A DNA stretch of 64,000 nt from Casimicrobiaceae bacterium (lineage in GTDB: Bacteria; Pseudomonadota; Gammaproteobacteria; Burkholderiales; Casimicrobiaceae). The DNA is taken from contig JAPKHK010000001.1 of assembly GCA_026646885.1 (NCBI GenBank), positions 62,001 through 126,000 on the forward strand. Direction: 5' to 3'. Both the position numbers and the translations under genes were made by a program. Within the stretch, counting starts at the first letter, position 1. Each line of letters opens with the position of its first letter. This document shows, in pieces, positions 26,875-35,780 of this stretch. The notes under the pieces were generated by a model that ran no database searches, was not told where the DNA came from, and was given only the letters and a program-made list of their open reading frames with translations.

Positions 26875-28194
26875 GTGAGCACGCAAACCACTCTTGAAAC
26901 CCTGGGCACGCTGGAACGTCGCCTGAACATGGCGGTGGCCGTTTCGCAAATCGAAAGCGAGGTGCAGAAGCGGCTTCAGAAGATCGCCCGCTCGGCGAAG
27001 ATGCCTGGCTTCCGCCCCGGCAAAGTGCCCCTGAAGATGGTCGCGCAGCAGTACGGCCCGCAGGTGCAGAACGAGGTCTTCGGGGAGACAGTCGAGCAGG
27101 CGTTCAGCGCGGCAGTGCGCGATCAAAACCTGAAAATCGCCGGGCAGCCGCGCTTCGAGCCCAAGGAAGGGGCTGCCGAGGGGCAGATCGAGGTCTCGGC
27201 GACCTTTGAGGTGTACCCCGAGGTCGTTCTCAAGCCGCTGGACGATGCCAAGATCGAGCGTCCGGTCGCCACGGTCACCGCGGATGATGTCAGCCGTACC
27301 ATCGAAGTGCTGCGCAAGCAGCGCGTGCGCTACGAAGTGGCCGACCGGGCGGCGGAATCTGGAGATCGCGTGATTGTCGACTTTACTGGCACCATCGATG
27401 GCGTTGAATTCGGTGGTGGGCAAGCGCGCGATTTTCCCATTGTGCTCGGCGAAGGACGTATGCTGCCGGAATTCGAAACGGCTGTGACGGCCATGAGCAA
27501 AGGCGAGAACAAGACTTTCGCGTTGAACTTCCCCTTCGATTATCACGGGGCCGAAGTTGCCGGAAAGACCGCGGAGTTCAATATCACGGTGAAAGAGGTG
27601 TCCAAGCCCATATTTCCCCAAGTGGACGCGGAGTTTGCCAAGGCGTTCGGCATCGCTGATGGCGACTTGGCGCGACTCAACGAGGAGATCGGCGCAAATC
27701 TCCAGTTGGAACTCAAGCGCCGGGTGCGCGCCCGTTTGCGCGAGCAGGTAATGCAAGCGCTGCGCCAGCACGCCGAGCTCGATGTGCCGCGCATTCTGGT
27801 CGAAATGGAGGTGGCCCGACTCTATCGGGGCGCCACGGAAGACATGAAGAAGCGGGGCGTCAATACCGATGATGCGCAGCTGAGCCCCGACCTCTTCCGC
27901 CCGACCGCGGAAGATCGCGTCCGGCTGGGGCTAATTCTCGCCGAGGTGGTAGGAAAGAACGGTCTTGAGGCCAAACCCGCCCAAGTCAAGGCTCTGGTCG
28001 CCGAGGCCGCGCAGAGTTACGAGTACCCCGAGGAAGTGGTGGCCTGGCACTACCAGCAGCCGGAGCGTTTGGGCGAGTTCGAGGCGCAGGCTCTCGAAGA
28101 CAACGTCATCGAATGGGTGCTGACTCAGGCTTTGGTCGAAGACAAAGCGACGAGCTTCAAGGAACTGACCGAGTCCACGGGTGCCCAAGGCTAA
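26875..28194 (+). CDS. tig: Trigger factor
   Basis: 439 residues, normal length, starting at GTG with GAGG seven bases upstream. The ribosome-binding tail has the [11 protein letters not shown] signature near residue 43. The FKBP-type prolyl isomerase domain spans about 150-245 ([44 protein letters not shown]), followed by the helical C-terminal chaperone arms. It binds nascent chains at the ribosome exit. Followed by clpP, clpX and lon in the conserved order. Confidence 0.97.
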   Translation: MSTQTTLETLGTLERRLNMAVAVSQIESEVQKRLQKIARSAKMPGFRPGKVPLKMVAQQYGPQVQNEVFGETVEQAFSAAVRDQNLKIAGQPRFEPKEGAAEGQIEVSATFEVYPEVVLKPLDDAKIERPVATVTADDVSRTIEVLRKQRVRYEVADRAAESGDRVIVDFTGTIDGVEFGGGQARDFPIVLGEGRMLPEFETAVTAMSKGENKTFALNFPFDYHGAEVAGKTAEFNITVKEVSKPIFPQVDAEFAKAFGIADGDLARLNEEIGANLQLELKRRVRARLREQVMQALRQHAELDVPRILVEMEVARLYRGATEDMKKRGVNTDDAQLSPDLFRPTAEDRVRLGLILAEVVGKNGLEAKPAQVKALVAEAAQSYEYPEEVVAWHYQQPERLGEFEAQALEDNVIEWVLTQALVEDKATSFKELTESTGAQG

Positions 28195-28226
28195 GCATGG
28201 CAATTTCACGTCCAATGGAGGCAAAC

Positions 28227-28838
28227 ATGACGGACCCGCAAGCACTGGGCCTAATACCCATGGTGATCGAGCAGAGCGGGCGGGGGGAACGCGCCTACGA
28301 TATCTACTCTCGGCTGCTCAAGGAGCGGGTCGTCTTTCTGGTGGGTCCGGTCAACGACGCTACCGCCAACTTGGTCGTGGCGCAAATGCTGTTTCTGGAG
28401 TCGGAGAATCCCGACAAGGACATTCATTTTTATATCAACTCGCCCGGGGGGTCGATCGCGGCCGGGATGGCCGTCTACGATACCATGCAATTCATCCGGC
28501 CAGACGTGAGCACACTGTGCGTGGGGATGGCAGCGAGCATGGGGGCCTTTCTCCTGGCGGCTGGTGCGACCGGTAAGCGCTTTGCTCTGCCCAATTCGAC
28601 GGTGATGATCCACCAGCCGCTGGGCGGCTTTCAGGGACAGGCCTCGGACATCGAAATCCACGCACGATACATTCTAAGCCTCCGCGAACGGCTCAACCGA
28701 CTTATGTCCCAGCACACCGGGAAACCGGTGGAGCAGGTTGCGCAGGATTGCGACCGAGACAACTTCCTCTCCGCGGAACAGGCGCTCGACTACGGTTTGA
28801 TCGACAAAATCTTGCAGAAACGGGCGTCGAGCAGTTAA
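28227..28838 (+). CDS. clpP: ATP-dependent Clp protease proteolytic subunit
   Basis: 203 residues from the ATG at 28227, chosen because GGAGG lies seven bases upstream; ATGs at 28197 and 28215 are weaker. Catalytic triad residues are visible in [11 protein letters not shown] (Ser), MIHQPLGG (His) and QDCDRDNF (Asp). N-terminal residues [22 protein letters not shown] match the family. It forms the tetradecameric peptidase chamber that works with ClpX, encoded 283 bases downstream. That gap shows no gene or clear terminator and may carry the clpX promoter. Confidence 0.97.
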   Translation: MTDPQALGLIPMVIEQSGRGERAYDIYSRLLKERVVFLVGPVNDATANLVVAQMLFLESENPDKDIHFYINSPGGSIAAGMAVYDTMQFIRPDVSTLCVGMAASMGAFLLAAGATGKRFALPNSTVMIHQPLGGFQGQASDIEIHARYILSLRERLNRLMSQHTGKPVEQVAQDCDRDNFLSAEQALDYGLIDKILQKRASSS

Positions 28839-29121
28839 GCTTGTACCTGGCCGGCTGTCGAAAGGCATCGCGAAGGAGCCCTCGGGCGGGATGTTACTGA
28901 GCACCCTGATGTCTATCAGTTGGATAGCACAGTGGCGAGCGAGGATGCAGGGCTGAAATGGCTCTGCCGCCGTTTTCCGACAGCGGGCGATCAGGCCCAC
29001 GTCGGGCCTGGACGCGAGCAGGCGCTGAGGATGATCGAGGCGGTGGGCCATGACGAGGGCGGCGCCTTGGGCAGTTTTCCTGGCGCGGCAAGCACGGTAG
29101 CGAAACGGACGGACCCAAAGG

Positions 29122-30390
29122 ATGGCGGACAAGATTTCGGGCGACAAATTGCTTTATTGCTCCTTCTGCGGCAAGAGCCAGCACGAGGTGCGCAAGCTAA
29201 TCGCCGGACCGTCGGTTTTCATCTGCGACGAGTGCATCGAGCTGTGCAATGACATCATCCGCGAAGAAGGCGCCACGGACCGGAATGCCAAGAGCGATCG
29301 CCACCGCCTGCCGACGCCGCACGAGATTCGCGAGATATTGGATCAATACGTGATTGGCCAGGATCAAGCCAAGAAGATACTCTCGGTCGCGGTCTACAAT
29401 CACTACAAGCGCCTTGCGCACAATGGCAAGGACGAGGACGTCGAACTCGCCAAGAGCAACATTCTCTTGATTGGGCCCACTGGGTCCGGAAAGACTCTGC
29501 TCGCGCAAACCCTGGCCCGCGTTCTCGATGTGCCCTTCGTGATAGCTGACGCGACCACGCTCACTGAGGCCGGCTATGTTGGTGAAGATGTCGAGAACAT
29601 CATTCAGAAGCTCCTGCAAAAATGCGACTACGATACCGAGAAGGCCCAGCGCGGCATTGTCTACATTGATGAGATCGACAAGATCTCGCGCAAGTCCGAT
29701 AACCCGTCAATCACGCGCGATGTTTCCGGGGAAGGTGTGCAGCAGGCTCTGCTGAAGCTCATTGAGGGGACGATCGCGTCGGTGCCACCGCAAGGGGGTC
29801 GCAAGCACCCGAATCAAGAGTTCGTGCAAGTCGACACCACCAATATCTTGTTTGTTTGTGGCGGTGCGTTTGACGGCCTGGAGAAGATCATCCGCCAGCG
29901 CACGGCCAAAGGCGGAATTGGCTTTTCCGCAGAAGTGCAGAGCCCGGATGACCGCCGCAATGTTTCACTGCTTTTGCGTGAAACCGAGCCGGAGGATTTG
30001 ATCAAATTCGGGCTCATTCCGGAGTTCGTTGGGCGCCTGCCAGTGGCCGCCACCTTGGAGGAACTCGACGAGGATGCACTCATTCAGATATTGGTAGAGC
30101 CCAAGAACGCTCTGGTCAAGCAGTACCAGAAGATCTTTCGCCTGGAAGGGGTCGACCTGGAAATTCGTGAGCAGGCACTGCGCGCCATTGCGGCGCGTGC
30201 GCTGGCGCGCAAGACCGGGGCGCGGGGGCTGCGCTCGATCATCGAAGGCGCACTGCTGGACGTGATGTACGATCTGCCCTCTTTGAAGGGCCTCAGCCGC
30301 GTGGTGATGGACGAGAATGCCTTCACCGATGGCGGCGCACCCCTGCTGATCTACTCTGACCAGCCCAAGGTCGCTTCGGCGAACGCCTGA
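29122..30390 (+). CDS. clpX: ATP-dependent Clp protease ATP-binding subunit ClpX
   Basis: 422 residues. The N-terminal zinc-binding domain has Cys13, Cys16, Cys35 and Cys38. Walker A is GPTGSGKT, Walker [11 protein letters not shown], the pore loop GYVG is in [10 protein letters not shown], and the ClpP-docking IGF loop is present in [10 protein letters not shown]. The [13 protein letters not shown] sensor-2 region lies near the end. It unfolds tagged substrates and feeds them to ClpP. Confidence 0.98.
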   Translation: MADKISGDKLLYCSFCGKSQHEVRKLIAGPSVFICDECIELCNDIIREEGATDRNAKSDRHRLPTPHEIREILDQYVIGQDQAKKILSVAVYNHYKRLAHNGKDEDVELAKSNILLIGPTGSGKTLLAQTLARVLDVPFVIADATTLTEAGYVGEDVENIIQKLLQKCDYDTEKAQRGIVYIDEIDKISRKSDNPSITRDVSGEGVQQALLKLIEGTIASVPPQGGRKHPNQEFVQVDTTNILFVCGGAFDGLEKIIRQRTAKGGIGFSAEVQSPDDRRNVSLLLRETEPEDLIKFGLIPEFVGRLPVAATLEELDEDALIQILVEPKNALVKQYQKIFRLEGVDLEIREQALRAIAARALARKTGARGLRSIIEGALLDVMYDLPSLKGLSRVVMDENAFTDGGAPLLIYSDQPKVASANA

Positions 30391-30481
30391 TGGGCGGGGC
30401 GTGGCCCCTTTCGGTTCGGGCCATTGAGATTCCCCGCTTCCGCCCCCATTTTCAGCTCAAGCCTTCTTTCTGGAACACGCC

Positions 30482-32902
30482 ATGACCGATTCCACCAGCC
30501 CCTTTGAACCCACGCAATACCCGCTGCTGCCGCTTCGCGACGTGGTGGTGTTTCCGCATATGGTGATTCCGCTATTCGTGGGGCGTCCGAAGTCGATTCG
30601 CGCGCTGGAGATCGCCATGGAGACTGGCAAGCAGATTCTCCTGGTGGCGCAGAAGTCCGCGGCCAAGGATGAGCCGGAGCCCGAGGATCTCTATGCCGTC
30701 GGCAGCTTGGCAACGATTCTGCAAATGCTCAAGCTTCCCGACGGTACCGTTAAGGTGCTGGTCGAGGGAGCGCAGCGTGCGCGAATTCTCGAGACCAGCG
30801 TCGGCGAAAGTCATCTCTATGCGAGCGCCGTGCCCCTGGCCTCGACTGACGAAGAGACGCATGAGGCGGAAGCCATGCGGCGGGCGCTGCTATCCCAGTT
30901 CGACCAATATGTGAAACTGAACAAGAAGATCCCTCCGGAAATCCTTACCTCGCTATCGGGCATAGAGGAAGGCGGCCGACTCGCCGACACTATCGCGGCG
31001 CATCTGCCGCTCAAGATCGAGCAGAAACAGGAAGTTCTCGAGATGATCCAAGTGGACAAGCGCTTGGAGCATCTGCTCGGCCTAATCGAAGCCGAAGTGG
31101 ACATTCTGCAGGTGGAAAAGCGCATCCGAGGGCGGGTCAAGCGCCAGATGGAGAAGAGCCAGCGCGAGTACTATCTCAATGAGCAAGTCAAGGCGATCCA
31201 GAAGGAGCTTGGCGAGGGTGACGAGAACGCGGATCTCGACGAGATGGAGAAGCGCGTCAAGGCCGCGCGGATGTCCAAGGAAGGGGAGGCCAAGGCACTG
31301 GCGGAGTTCAAGAAGCTCAAGCTGATGTCACCGATGTCCGCTGAAGCCACGGTCGTGCGCAATTACATCGACACGCTGATTGGCTTGCCATGGCGCAAGA
31401 AGAGCAAAATCAGCAAGGATCTTGCGGCCGCGGTCAAGGTGCTCGACAAAGATCACTACGGGCTGGAAAAGGTCAAAGAACGGATCGTCGAATACCTCGC
31501 GGTGCAGCAGCGCGTTGACAAGATGAAGGCGCCTATCCTTTGCTTGGTCGGCCCGCCCGGCGTAGGCAAGACGTCGCTGGGGCAGTCGATCGCCAAGTCG
31601 ACCAACCGGAAGTTCGTCCGCATGTCGCTGGGCGGCGTACGCGATGAGGCGGAGATTCGCGGCCATCGGCGCACCTACATTGGATCCATGCCCGGCAAGA
31701 TCTTGCAGAATATGGCCAAAGTGGGGGTGCGCAACCCGCTCTTTTTGCTCGACGAAGTCGACAAGATGGGCATGGATTTTCGCGGCGACCCGTCCTCCGC
31801 GCTCCTTGAGGTGCTTGATCCCGAGCAGAATCACACCTTCGTGGATCATTATGTCGAGGTCGAATACGACCTGTCCGACGTGATGTTCGTGGCGACGGCC
31901 AATACCATGAACATTCCAGCGCCGTTGCTTGATCGCATGGAGGTGATTCGTCTCTCGGGATACACGGAAGACGAGAAGATCAACATCGCGCGCAAATATC
32001 TGCTCCCGAAGCAGTTGAAGAATCATGGGGTCAAGCCCGTCGAGCTGACGGTCCAGGAATCTGCTCTGCGCGACATCGTGCGCTACTATACGCGCGAAGC
32101 GGGCGTGCGCGCGCTGGAGCGAGACATTTCCAAGATCTGCCGCAAGGTGGTCAAGGATCTGTTGCTCAGCAAACGCAAGGGAACTCGTCGCGCCACGGTC
32201 ACCTCGAAGAACCTGGAGAAGTACCTCGGCGTGCGACGCTACGCCTTCGGCATGGCCGAAAACGTCAATCAGGTTGGGCAGGTCACCGGGCTGGCTTGGA
32301 CTGAGGTCGGCGGGGAACTGCTCACCATTGAATCGGCGCTGATGCCCGGGAAGGGCAACATCATTCGGACCGGCTCGCTGGGCGACGTGATGAAGGAATC
32401 GGTAGAGGCAGCTCGCTCGGTAGTGCGTAGCAGGGCTCGCAAGCTCGGCATCAAAGATGAAGTATTCGAGAAGAGCGATATGCACATCCACTTGCCGGAG
32501 GGTGCCACGCCTAAGGATGGGCCGAGCGCAGGCATCGCCGTGTGCACCGCGCTGGTGTCCGCATTGACGGGCATCCCCGTGCGCGCCGAGGTGGCGATGA
32601 CCGGAGAAATCACCTTGCGCGGCGAGGTGCTGCCCATCGGTGGGTTGAAGGAAAAGCTATTGGCAGCCGGTCGGGGCGGCATCAAGAAGGTGCTGATCCC
32701 AGAGCAGAACGTCAAAGACCTTGCCGAGATTCCAGACAACATCAAGAATCGTTTGGAGATTCACCCGGTGCGTTGGATCGAGCAAGTGTTGGAGCAGGCG
32801 TTGGAGCGCCTGCCCGCGAGCGAGGATGACGAGGCTCAGGCAAGCGCCGCTGCAGCAACGGCGGCGGACGGGGTGTCAGTGGAGCAAGTGGTCACGCATT
32901 GA
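30482..32902 (+). CDS. lon: ATP-dependent protease Lon
   Basis: 806 residues. N-terminal substrate-recognition domain (YPLLPLRDVVVFPHMVIPLFVGR), coiled-coil region, AAA module with Walker A GPPGVGKT and Walker B FLLDEVDKM, and the C-terminal protease with Ser682 in KDGPSAGIAV and Lys723 in GGLKEKLLAA, the serine-lysine dyad. The tail is Ala/Glu-rich. It degrades damaged and regulatory proteins. A terminator-like hairpin follows at 32988. Confidence 0.98.
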   Translation: MTDSTSPFEPTQYPLLPLRDVVVFPHMVIPLFVGRPKSIRALEIAMETGKQILLVAQKSAAKDEPEPEDLYAVGSLATILQMLKLPDGTVKVLVEGAQRARILETSVGESHLYASAVPLASTDEETHEAEAMRRALLSQFDQYVKLNKKIPPEILTSLSGIEEGGRLADTIAAHLPLKIEQKQEVLEMIQVDKRLEHLLGLIEAEVDILQVEKRIRGRVKRQMEKSQREYYLNEQVKAIQKELGEGDENADLDEMEKRVKAARMSKEGEAKALAEFKKLKLMSPMSAEATVVRNYIDTLIGLPWRKKSKISKDLAAAVKVLDKDHYGLEKVKERIVEYLAVQQRVDKMKAPILCLVGPPGVGKTSLGQSIAKSTNRKFVRMSLGGVRDEAEIRGHRRTYIGSMPGKILQNMAKVGVRNPLFLLDEVDKMGMDFRGDPSSALLEVLDPEQNHTFVDHYVEVEYDLSDVMFVATANTMNIPAPLLDRMEVIRLSGYTEDEKINIARKYLLPKQLKNHGVKPVELTVQESALRDIVRYYTREAGVRALERDISKICRKVVKDLLLSKRKGTRRATVTSKNLEKYLGVRRYAFGMAENVNQVGQVTGLAWTEVGGELLTIESALMPGKGNIIRTGSLGDVMKESVEAARSVVRSRARKLGIKDEVFEKSDMHIHLPEGATPKDGPSAGIAVCTALVSALTGIPVRAEVAMTGEITLRGEVLPIGGLKEKLLAAGRGGIKKVLIPEQNVKDLAEIPDNIKNRLEIHPVRWIEQVLEQALERLPASEDDEAQASAAAATAADGVSVEQVVTH

Positions 32903-32987
32903 GGGGGCAGCAGCCGATTTTTGTTTTCGGAACGGCTGTGCTCCGGTGCTATCTCGTTGATCTTTAGTGTTACCCGGCGCGGTTGCT

Positions 32988-33012
32988 AAGCTGCAATCGC
33001 GCAGTTTTTTTT
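32988..33012 (+). terminator. Candidate rho-independent terminator after lon
   Basis: AAGCTGC, a 6-base loop and GCAGTTT form a 7-bp stem (one G-T pair) merging into a run of eight T. It lies ~85 bases after the lon stop and ahead of the separate hupB promoter. The stem is short, so efficiency is uncertain. Confidence 0.5.
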
Positions 33013-33106
33013 CTGCTCGGCGTGAAGCGGAAAAGAAATGCGAATTCACTTCGTTGCGGATGCGCCGCAGCAAATTCGGAGAGACCGCTAACCTCGCGGA
33101 AACCGC

Positions 33107-33136
33107 TTGACACAAGGCTTTGCGGCTTGTTATAAA
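33107..33136 (+). promoter_or_regulatory. Predicted sigma-70 promoter of hupB
   Basis: A perfect -35 hexamer TTGACA (33107-33112) is separated by 18 bases from TATAAA (33131-33136). Transcription should start near 33144, giving a leader of ~45 bases. This is the best-looking housekeeping promoter in the window, fitting an abundant nucleoid protein. Confidence 0.75.
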
Positions 33137-33189
33137 GCGCGTGCAGGGTGCATACCTGTCCATCTCCACCACAACGAAAGGGGACATAC

Positions 33190-33462
33190 GTGAACAAATC
33201 TGAGCTGATCGATCAAATTGCCAAGAACGCCGACCTCTCGAAGGCGGCGGCGGGCCGCGCCCTCGATGCAACGGTTGCGGCAGTGAAGCAGGCTCTCAAA
33301 AAGGGCGACATGGTTACTCTCGTTGGTTTTGGTTCGTTTTATGTCGGCAAGCGCACCGCGCGCAGCGGCCGGAATCCGCGCACTGGTGCCACGATCAAGA
33401 TCAAAGCGGCAAAGGTGCCGAAGTTCCGGGCTGGCAAAGCGCTCAAGGATGCGGTAAACTAA
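33190..33462 (+). CDS. hupB: DNA-binding protein HU
   Basis: 90 residues from a GTG at 33190 with AAAGGGGA upstream. Classic HU sequence: [25 protein letters not shown], the arm with [14 protein letters not shown] containing the DNA-intercalating proline, and [16 protein letters not shown] at the end. It bends and compacts DNA. Transcribed from its own strong promoter; two tRNA genes follow on the same strand. Confidence 0.97.
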   Translation: MNKSELIDQIAKNADLSKAAAGRALDATVAAVKQALKKGDMVTLVGFGSFYVGKRTARSGRNPRTGATIKIKAAKVPKFRAGKALKDAVN

Positions 33463-33508
33463 CCCTCTTTGCGCGTTGATTGCCGGTGCTCCTGCGGCGA
33501 TCGAGCCC

Positions 33509-33584
33509 GGGTGCTTAGCTCAGCTGGTAGAGCGTCGCCCTTACAAGGCGAATGTCGGCGGTTCGATCCCGTCAGCACCCACCA
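33509..33584 (+). tRNA. tRNA-Val (anticodon UAC)
   Basis: 76 bases. Acceptor GGGTGCT pairs with AGCACCC, D stem GCTC/GAGC, anticodon stem TCGCC/GGCGA around loop CTTACAA gives anticodon TAC, and CCA is encoded. It lies between hupB and tRNA-Asp, a common betaproteobacterial arrangement. Confidence 0.97.
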
Positions 33585-33620
33585 GAGCAGCAAGCGACGG
33601 TTTCAGTAATCGAAGCAGTG

Positions 33621-33697
33621 GGAGTGGTAGTTCAGTTGGTTAGAATACCGGCCTGTCACGCCGGGGGTCGCGGGTTCGAGCCCCGTCCACTCCGCCA
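33621..33697 (+). tRNA. tRNA-Asp (anticodon GUC)
   Basis: 77 bases. Acceptor GGAGTGG pairs with CCACTCC, the anticodon loop CTGTCAC gives GTC, the T-loop GGTTCGAGCC is intact and G-CCA ends the gene. It is 36 bases after tRNA-Val and directly before a strong terminator, so both tRNAs are probably on one transcript. Confidence 0.97.
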
Positions 33698-33703
33698 ACA
33701 CCC

Positions 33704-33731
33704 GGGCGAACGCAAGTTCGCCCATTTTTTT
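33704..33731 (+). terminator. Rho-independent terminator after the tRNA-Val/tRNA-Asp pair
   Basis: A perfect 8-bp stem GGGCGAAC/GTTCGCCC closes a stable GCAA tetraloop and is followed by A and seven T. It ends the hupB/tRNA transcript before ppiD, six bases after the tRNA-Asp CCA end. Confidence 0.9.
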
Positions 33732-33815
33732 GTCCAAGGGCAACTCCCGGCGAGGCCCCTGCGTTACAACACGAGGGCTGCCGGTTTTGGCCGGCGATGA
33801 CAGGCATCTTCGAGC

Positions 33816-35711
33816 ATGTTTGATTACGTTCACCACAACAAGCGCTTGGTCCAGGGCATTCTGGCTCTGATCATGCTGCCCTTTCTTTTCTTTGGCGTTG
33901 ATTCTTACTTCCGCCGCGCGGATTCGGTCTCCGAGGTTGCCGAAGTTGGCGGAACCAAGATCACTATCGCGGAATTCGAGAATGCCATTCGCGAGCAACA
34001 GGATCGGGCGCGCGCGATGATGGGACGCAATTACGACCCCGCGCTTTTCGACTCTCCCGAAATCCGCTTCAATATTCTCGAGGGGCTGATTGCGCAGCGC
34101 GTCCTGACGCTCCGGGCGCGTGAGGCAAAACTCTCGGTATCGGAGGAGCAGCTACGCCAAATCATCCAGGACGTACCGGCTTTTCAGACCGAGGGGAAGT
34201 TTTCGCATGCCCTCTATGCTGCACGCTTGGCCGAACAAAACATGACGCCGTTGATGTTCGAGGCGAGGCTTTCGCAGGATTTGTTGATGCAGCCGCTGCA
34301 AGACGCCGTGCTTCTCAGCGGCTTTGGTGCCAAGACGGCGGCTGAGCGGTATCTCGGTATCGTTGAGCAACGACGCGAGGTGGCGCCGGCGCAGGTGGCG
34401 CTGGATGGCTTTCTCGCTAAGGTGAAGCCAGACGAGGCGGCGATCAAGGCGCATTATGAGGCGACCTTGGGCAATTACCAATCCCCCGAGCAAGTGCGTG
34501 TAGAGTATGCGTTGCTTACGGCGGATAACCTCCTTGGGCAGGTCGTGGTTACGCCCGAGGAGGTGCACAAATTCTACGACGAGCATCAGAAGGATTACAC
34601 GCAGCAGGAAGAGCGCCGTGCCGCTCATATTCTCCTCAACCTGCAAGCGGATGCCAAGCCCGATGAAAAGGCCGCCGCGCTGCAGAAGGCGGAAGCTCTG
34701 TTTGCGCAAGTGAAGCAAGTACCGGGCAGGTTTGCGGAGATTGCCAAAAAGGAATCGCAAGATCCGGGCTCGGCCGCGAATGGCGGCGATCTGGGTTTCT
34801 TCGCGCGAGGGGTCATGGACAAGCGGTTCGAAGAAGCTGCCTTTGGCATGAAGATCGGAGACATCGTCGGCCCCGTGCAAAGTGATTTTGGCCTGCACAT
34901 CATCAAGCTTACGGCCGTCAAGGACCAGCGGGTGCGCGGATTCGAAGAAGTGGCATCCCAGATCGAGCAGGATCTTAAGCGCCAGAAGGCGGCAAAGAAG
35001 TTTGGCGAGGTGGCGGAGAAGTTCGCGAATCTCGTGTACGAGCAGGCTGACACGTTGCAGCCGGTCGCCAACGAGCTTGGCCTCGAGGTGAAGTCCACGC
35101 CGCTGCTGGGCCGCCATCAGCTACAGGCAATGGCGATGAACAGCCCGAAGTTCGTCCAAGCCGTGTTTGCGCCGGAGAGTATTCAGGGAAAGCGTAATAC
35201 CGAGGCAATCGAGATTGGCGTCAACGCGCTGATGTCAGCGCGGGTCATCGAGCACAAGCCCGCGGCGGCACGCCCGCTTGAGGAAGTGCGGGCAGAAGTA
35301 ATGCGACAGCTCACGCGCAAGGTCGCTGGCGAGCTCGCAGCCAAAGTTGGCGCAGAGAAACTTGCGCTTCTCCAGCAAGGCAAGGATGCCGGTGTCAAGT
35401 TCGACAAGCCAGTTGCCCTCACGCGACAGCAGCGATTGCCGGGGTTTTCGGAGGCAGCGGTCCAGCAGATTTTCCGTGTCGATCCCGCCAGGCTACCGGC
35501 ATATATCGGTGCGCCGCTCGATCAAGGCGGTTTCGGGATCTATCGCGTTATCGCGGTGAACGACGTCGTGCAGCCGGATGCGGCCAAACTCAAGGCCAAT
35601 GCGGAGCGCCTGAGCGAGCAAGCTGGCCGCGAACTGATGAGCGCCTATGTCGCCGCGCTCAAGTCCCGGGCTGAGGTCAAGATCAACCAGAAGAACCTGG
35701 AGAAGAAATAG
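33816..35711 (+). CDS. ppiD: Periplasmic chaperone PpiD (SurA N-terminal/parvulin protein)
   Basis: 631 residues, close to E. coli PpiD. A short cytoplasmic tail and one membrane helix (VQGILALIMLPFLFFGVDSYF) anchor it in the inner membrane. A SurA-type N-terminal chaperone domain follows (VGGTKITIAEFENAIREQQ). The parvulin domain, about residues 265-365, carries RAAHILL, FAEIAKKESQDPGSAANGGDLGFF and GPVQSDFGLHIIKL. It helps newly exported proteins fold at the Sec translocon. It lies directly after the tRNA pair as in many betaproteobacteria. Confidence 0.95.
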   Translation: MFDYVHHNKRLVQGILALIMLPFLFFGVDSYFRRADSVSEVAEVGGTKITIAEFENAIREQQDRARAMMGRNYDPALFDSPEIRFNILEGLIAQRVLTLRAREAKLSVSEEQLRQIIQDVPAFQTEGKFSHALYAARLAEQNMTPLMFEARLSQDLLMQPLQDAVLLSGFGAKTAAERYLGIVEQRREVAPAQVALDGFLAKVKPDEAAIKAHYEATLGNYQSPEQVRVEYALLTADNLLGQVVVTPEEVHKFYDEHQKDYTQQEERRAAHILLNLQADAKPDEKAAALQKAEALFAQVKQVPGRFAEIAKKESQDPGSAANGGDLGFFARGVMDKRFEEAAFGMKIGDIVGPVQSDFGLHIIKLTAVKDQRVRGFEEVASQIEQDLKRQKAAKKFGEVAEKFANLVYEQADTLQPVANELGLEVKSTPLLGRHQLQAMAMNSPKFVQAVFAPESIQGKRNTEAIEIGVNALMSARVIEHKPAAARPLEEVRAEVMRQLTRKVAGELAAKVGAEKLALLQQGKDAGVKFDKPVALTRQQRLPGFSEAAVQQIFRVDPARLPAYIGAPLDQGGFGIYRVIAVNDVVQPDAAKLKANAERLSEQAGRELMSAYVAALKSRAEVKINQKNLEKK

Positions 35712-35750
35712 CGCCCGCGTTGCCCGCAGGCGCATGTGAATGCCAGTCGG

Positions 35751-35778
35751 CCCCGGACCCCGGCAGGGGCCCGGGGCG
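35751..35778. terminator. Hairpin between convergent ppiD and ettA
   Basis: GCCCCGG-A-CCCC, a GGCA loop, then GGGG-C-CCGGGGC: 11 Watson-Crick pairs with one A/C mismatch that is a G-T pair on the minus strand. It fills the 69-base gap between two convergent genes and could stop transcription from both sides, though neither side has a U-tract. Confidence 0.5.
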
Positions 35779-35780
35779 CG

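Noticed and set aside
28839-29121. Extra small gene between clpP and clpX
   Set aside because: The open frame at 28920 runs into clpX in another frame, lacks a ribosome site and shows no recognisable motif.
26875-35711. tRNA-Leu, tRNA-Val and tRNA-Asp as integration sites of a mobile element
   Set aside because: No integrase, no duplicated tRNA 3' ends and only conserved housekeeping genes flank them.
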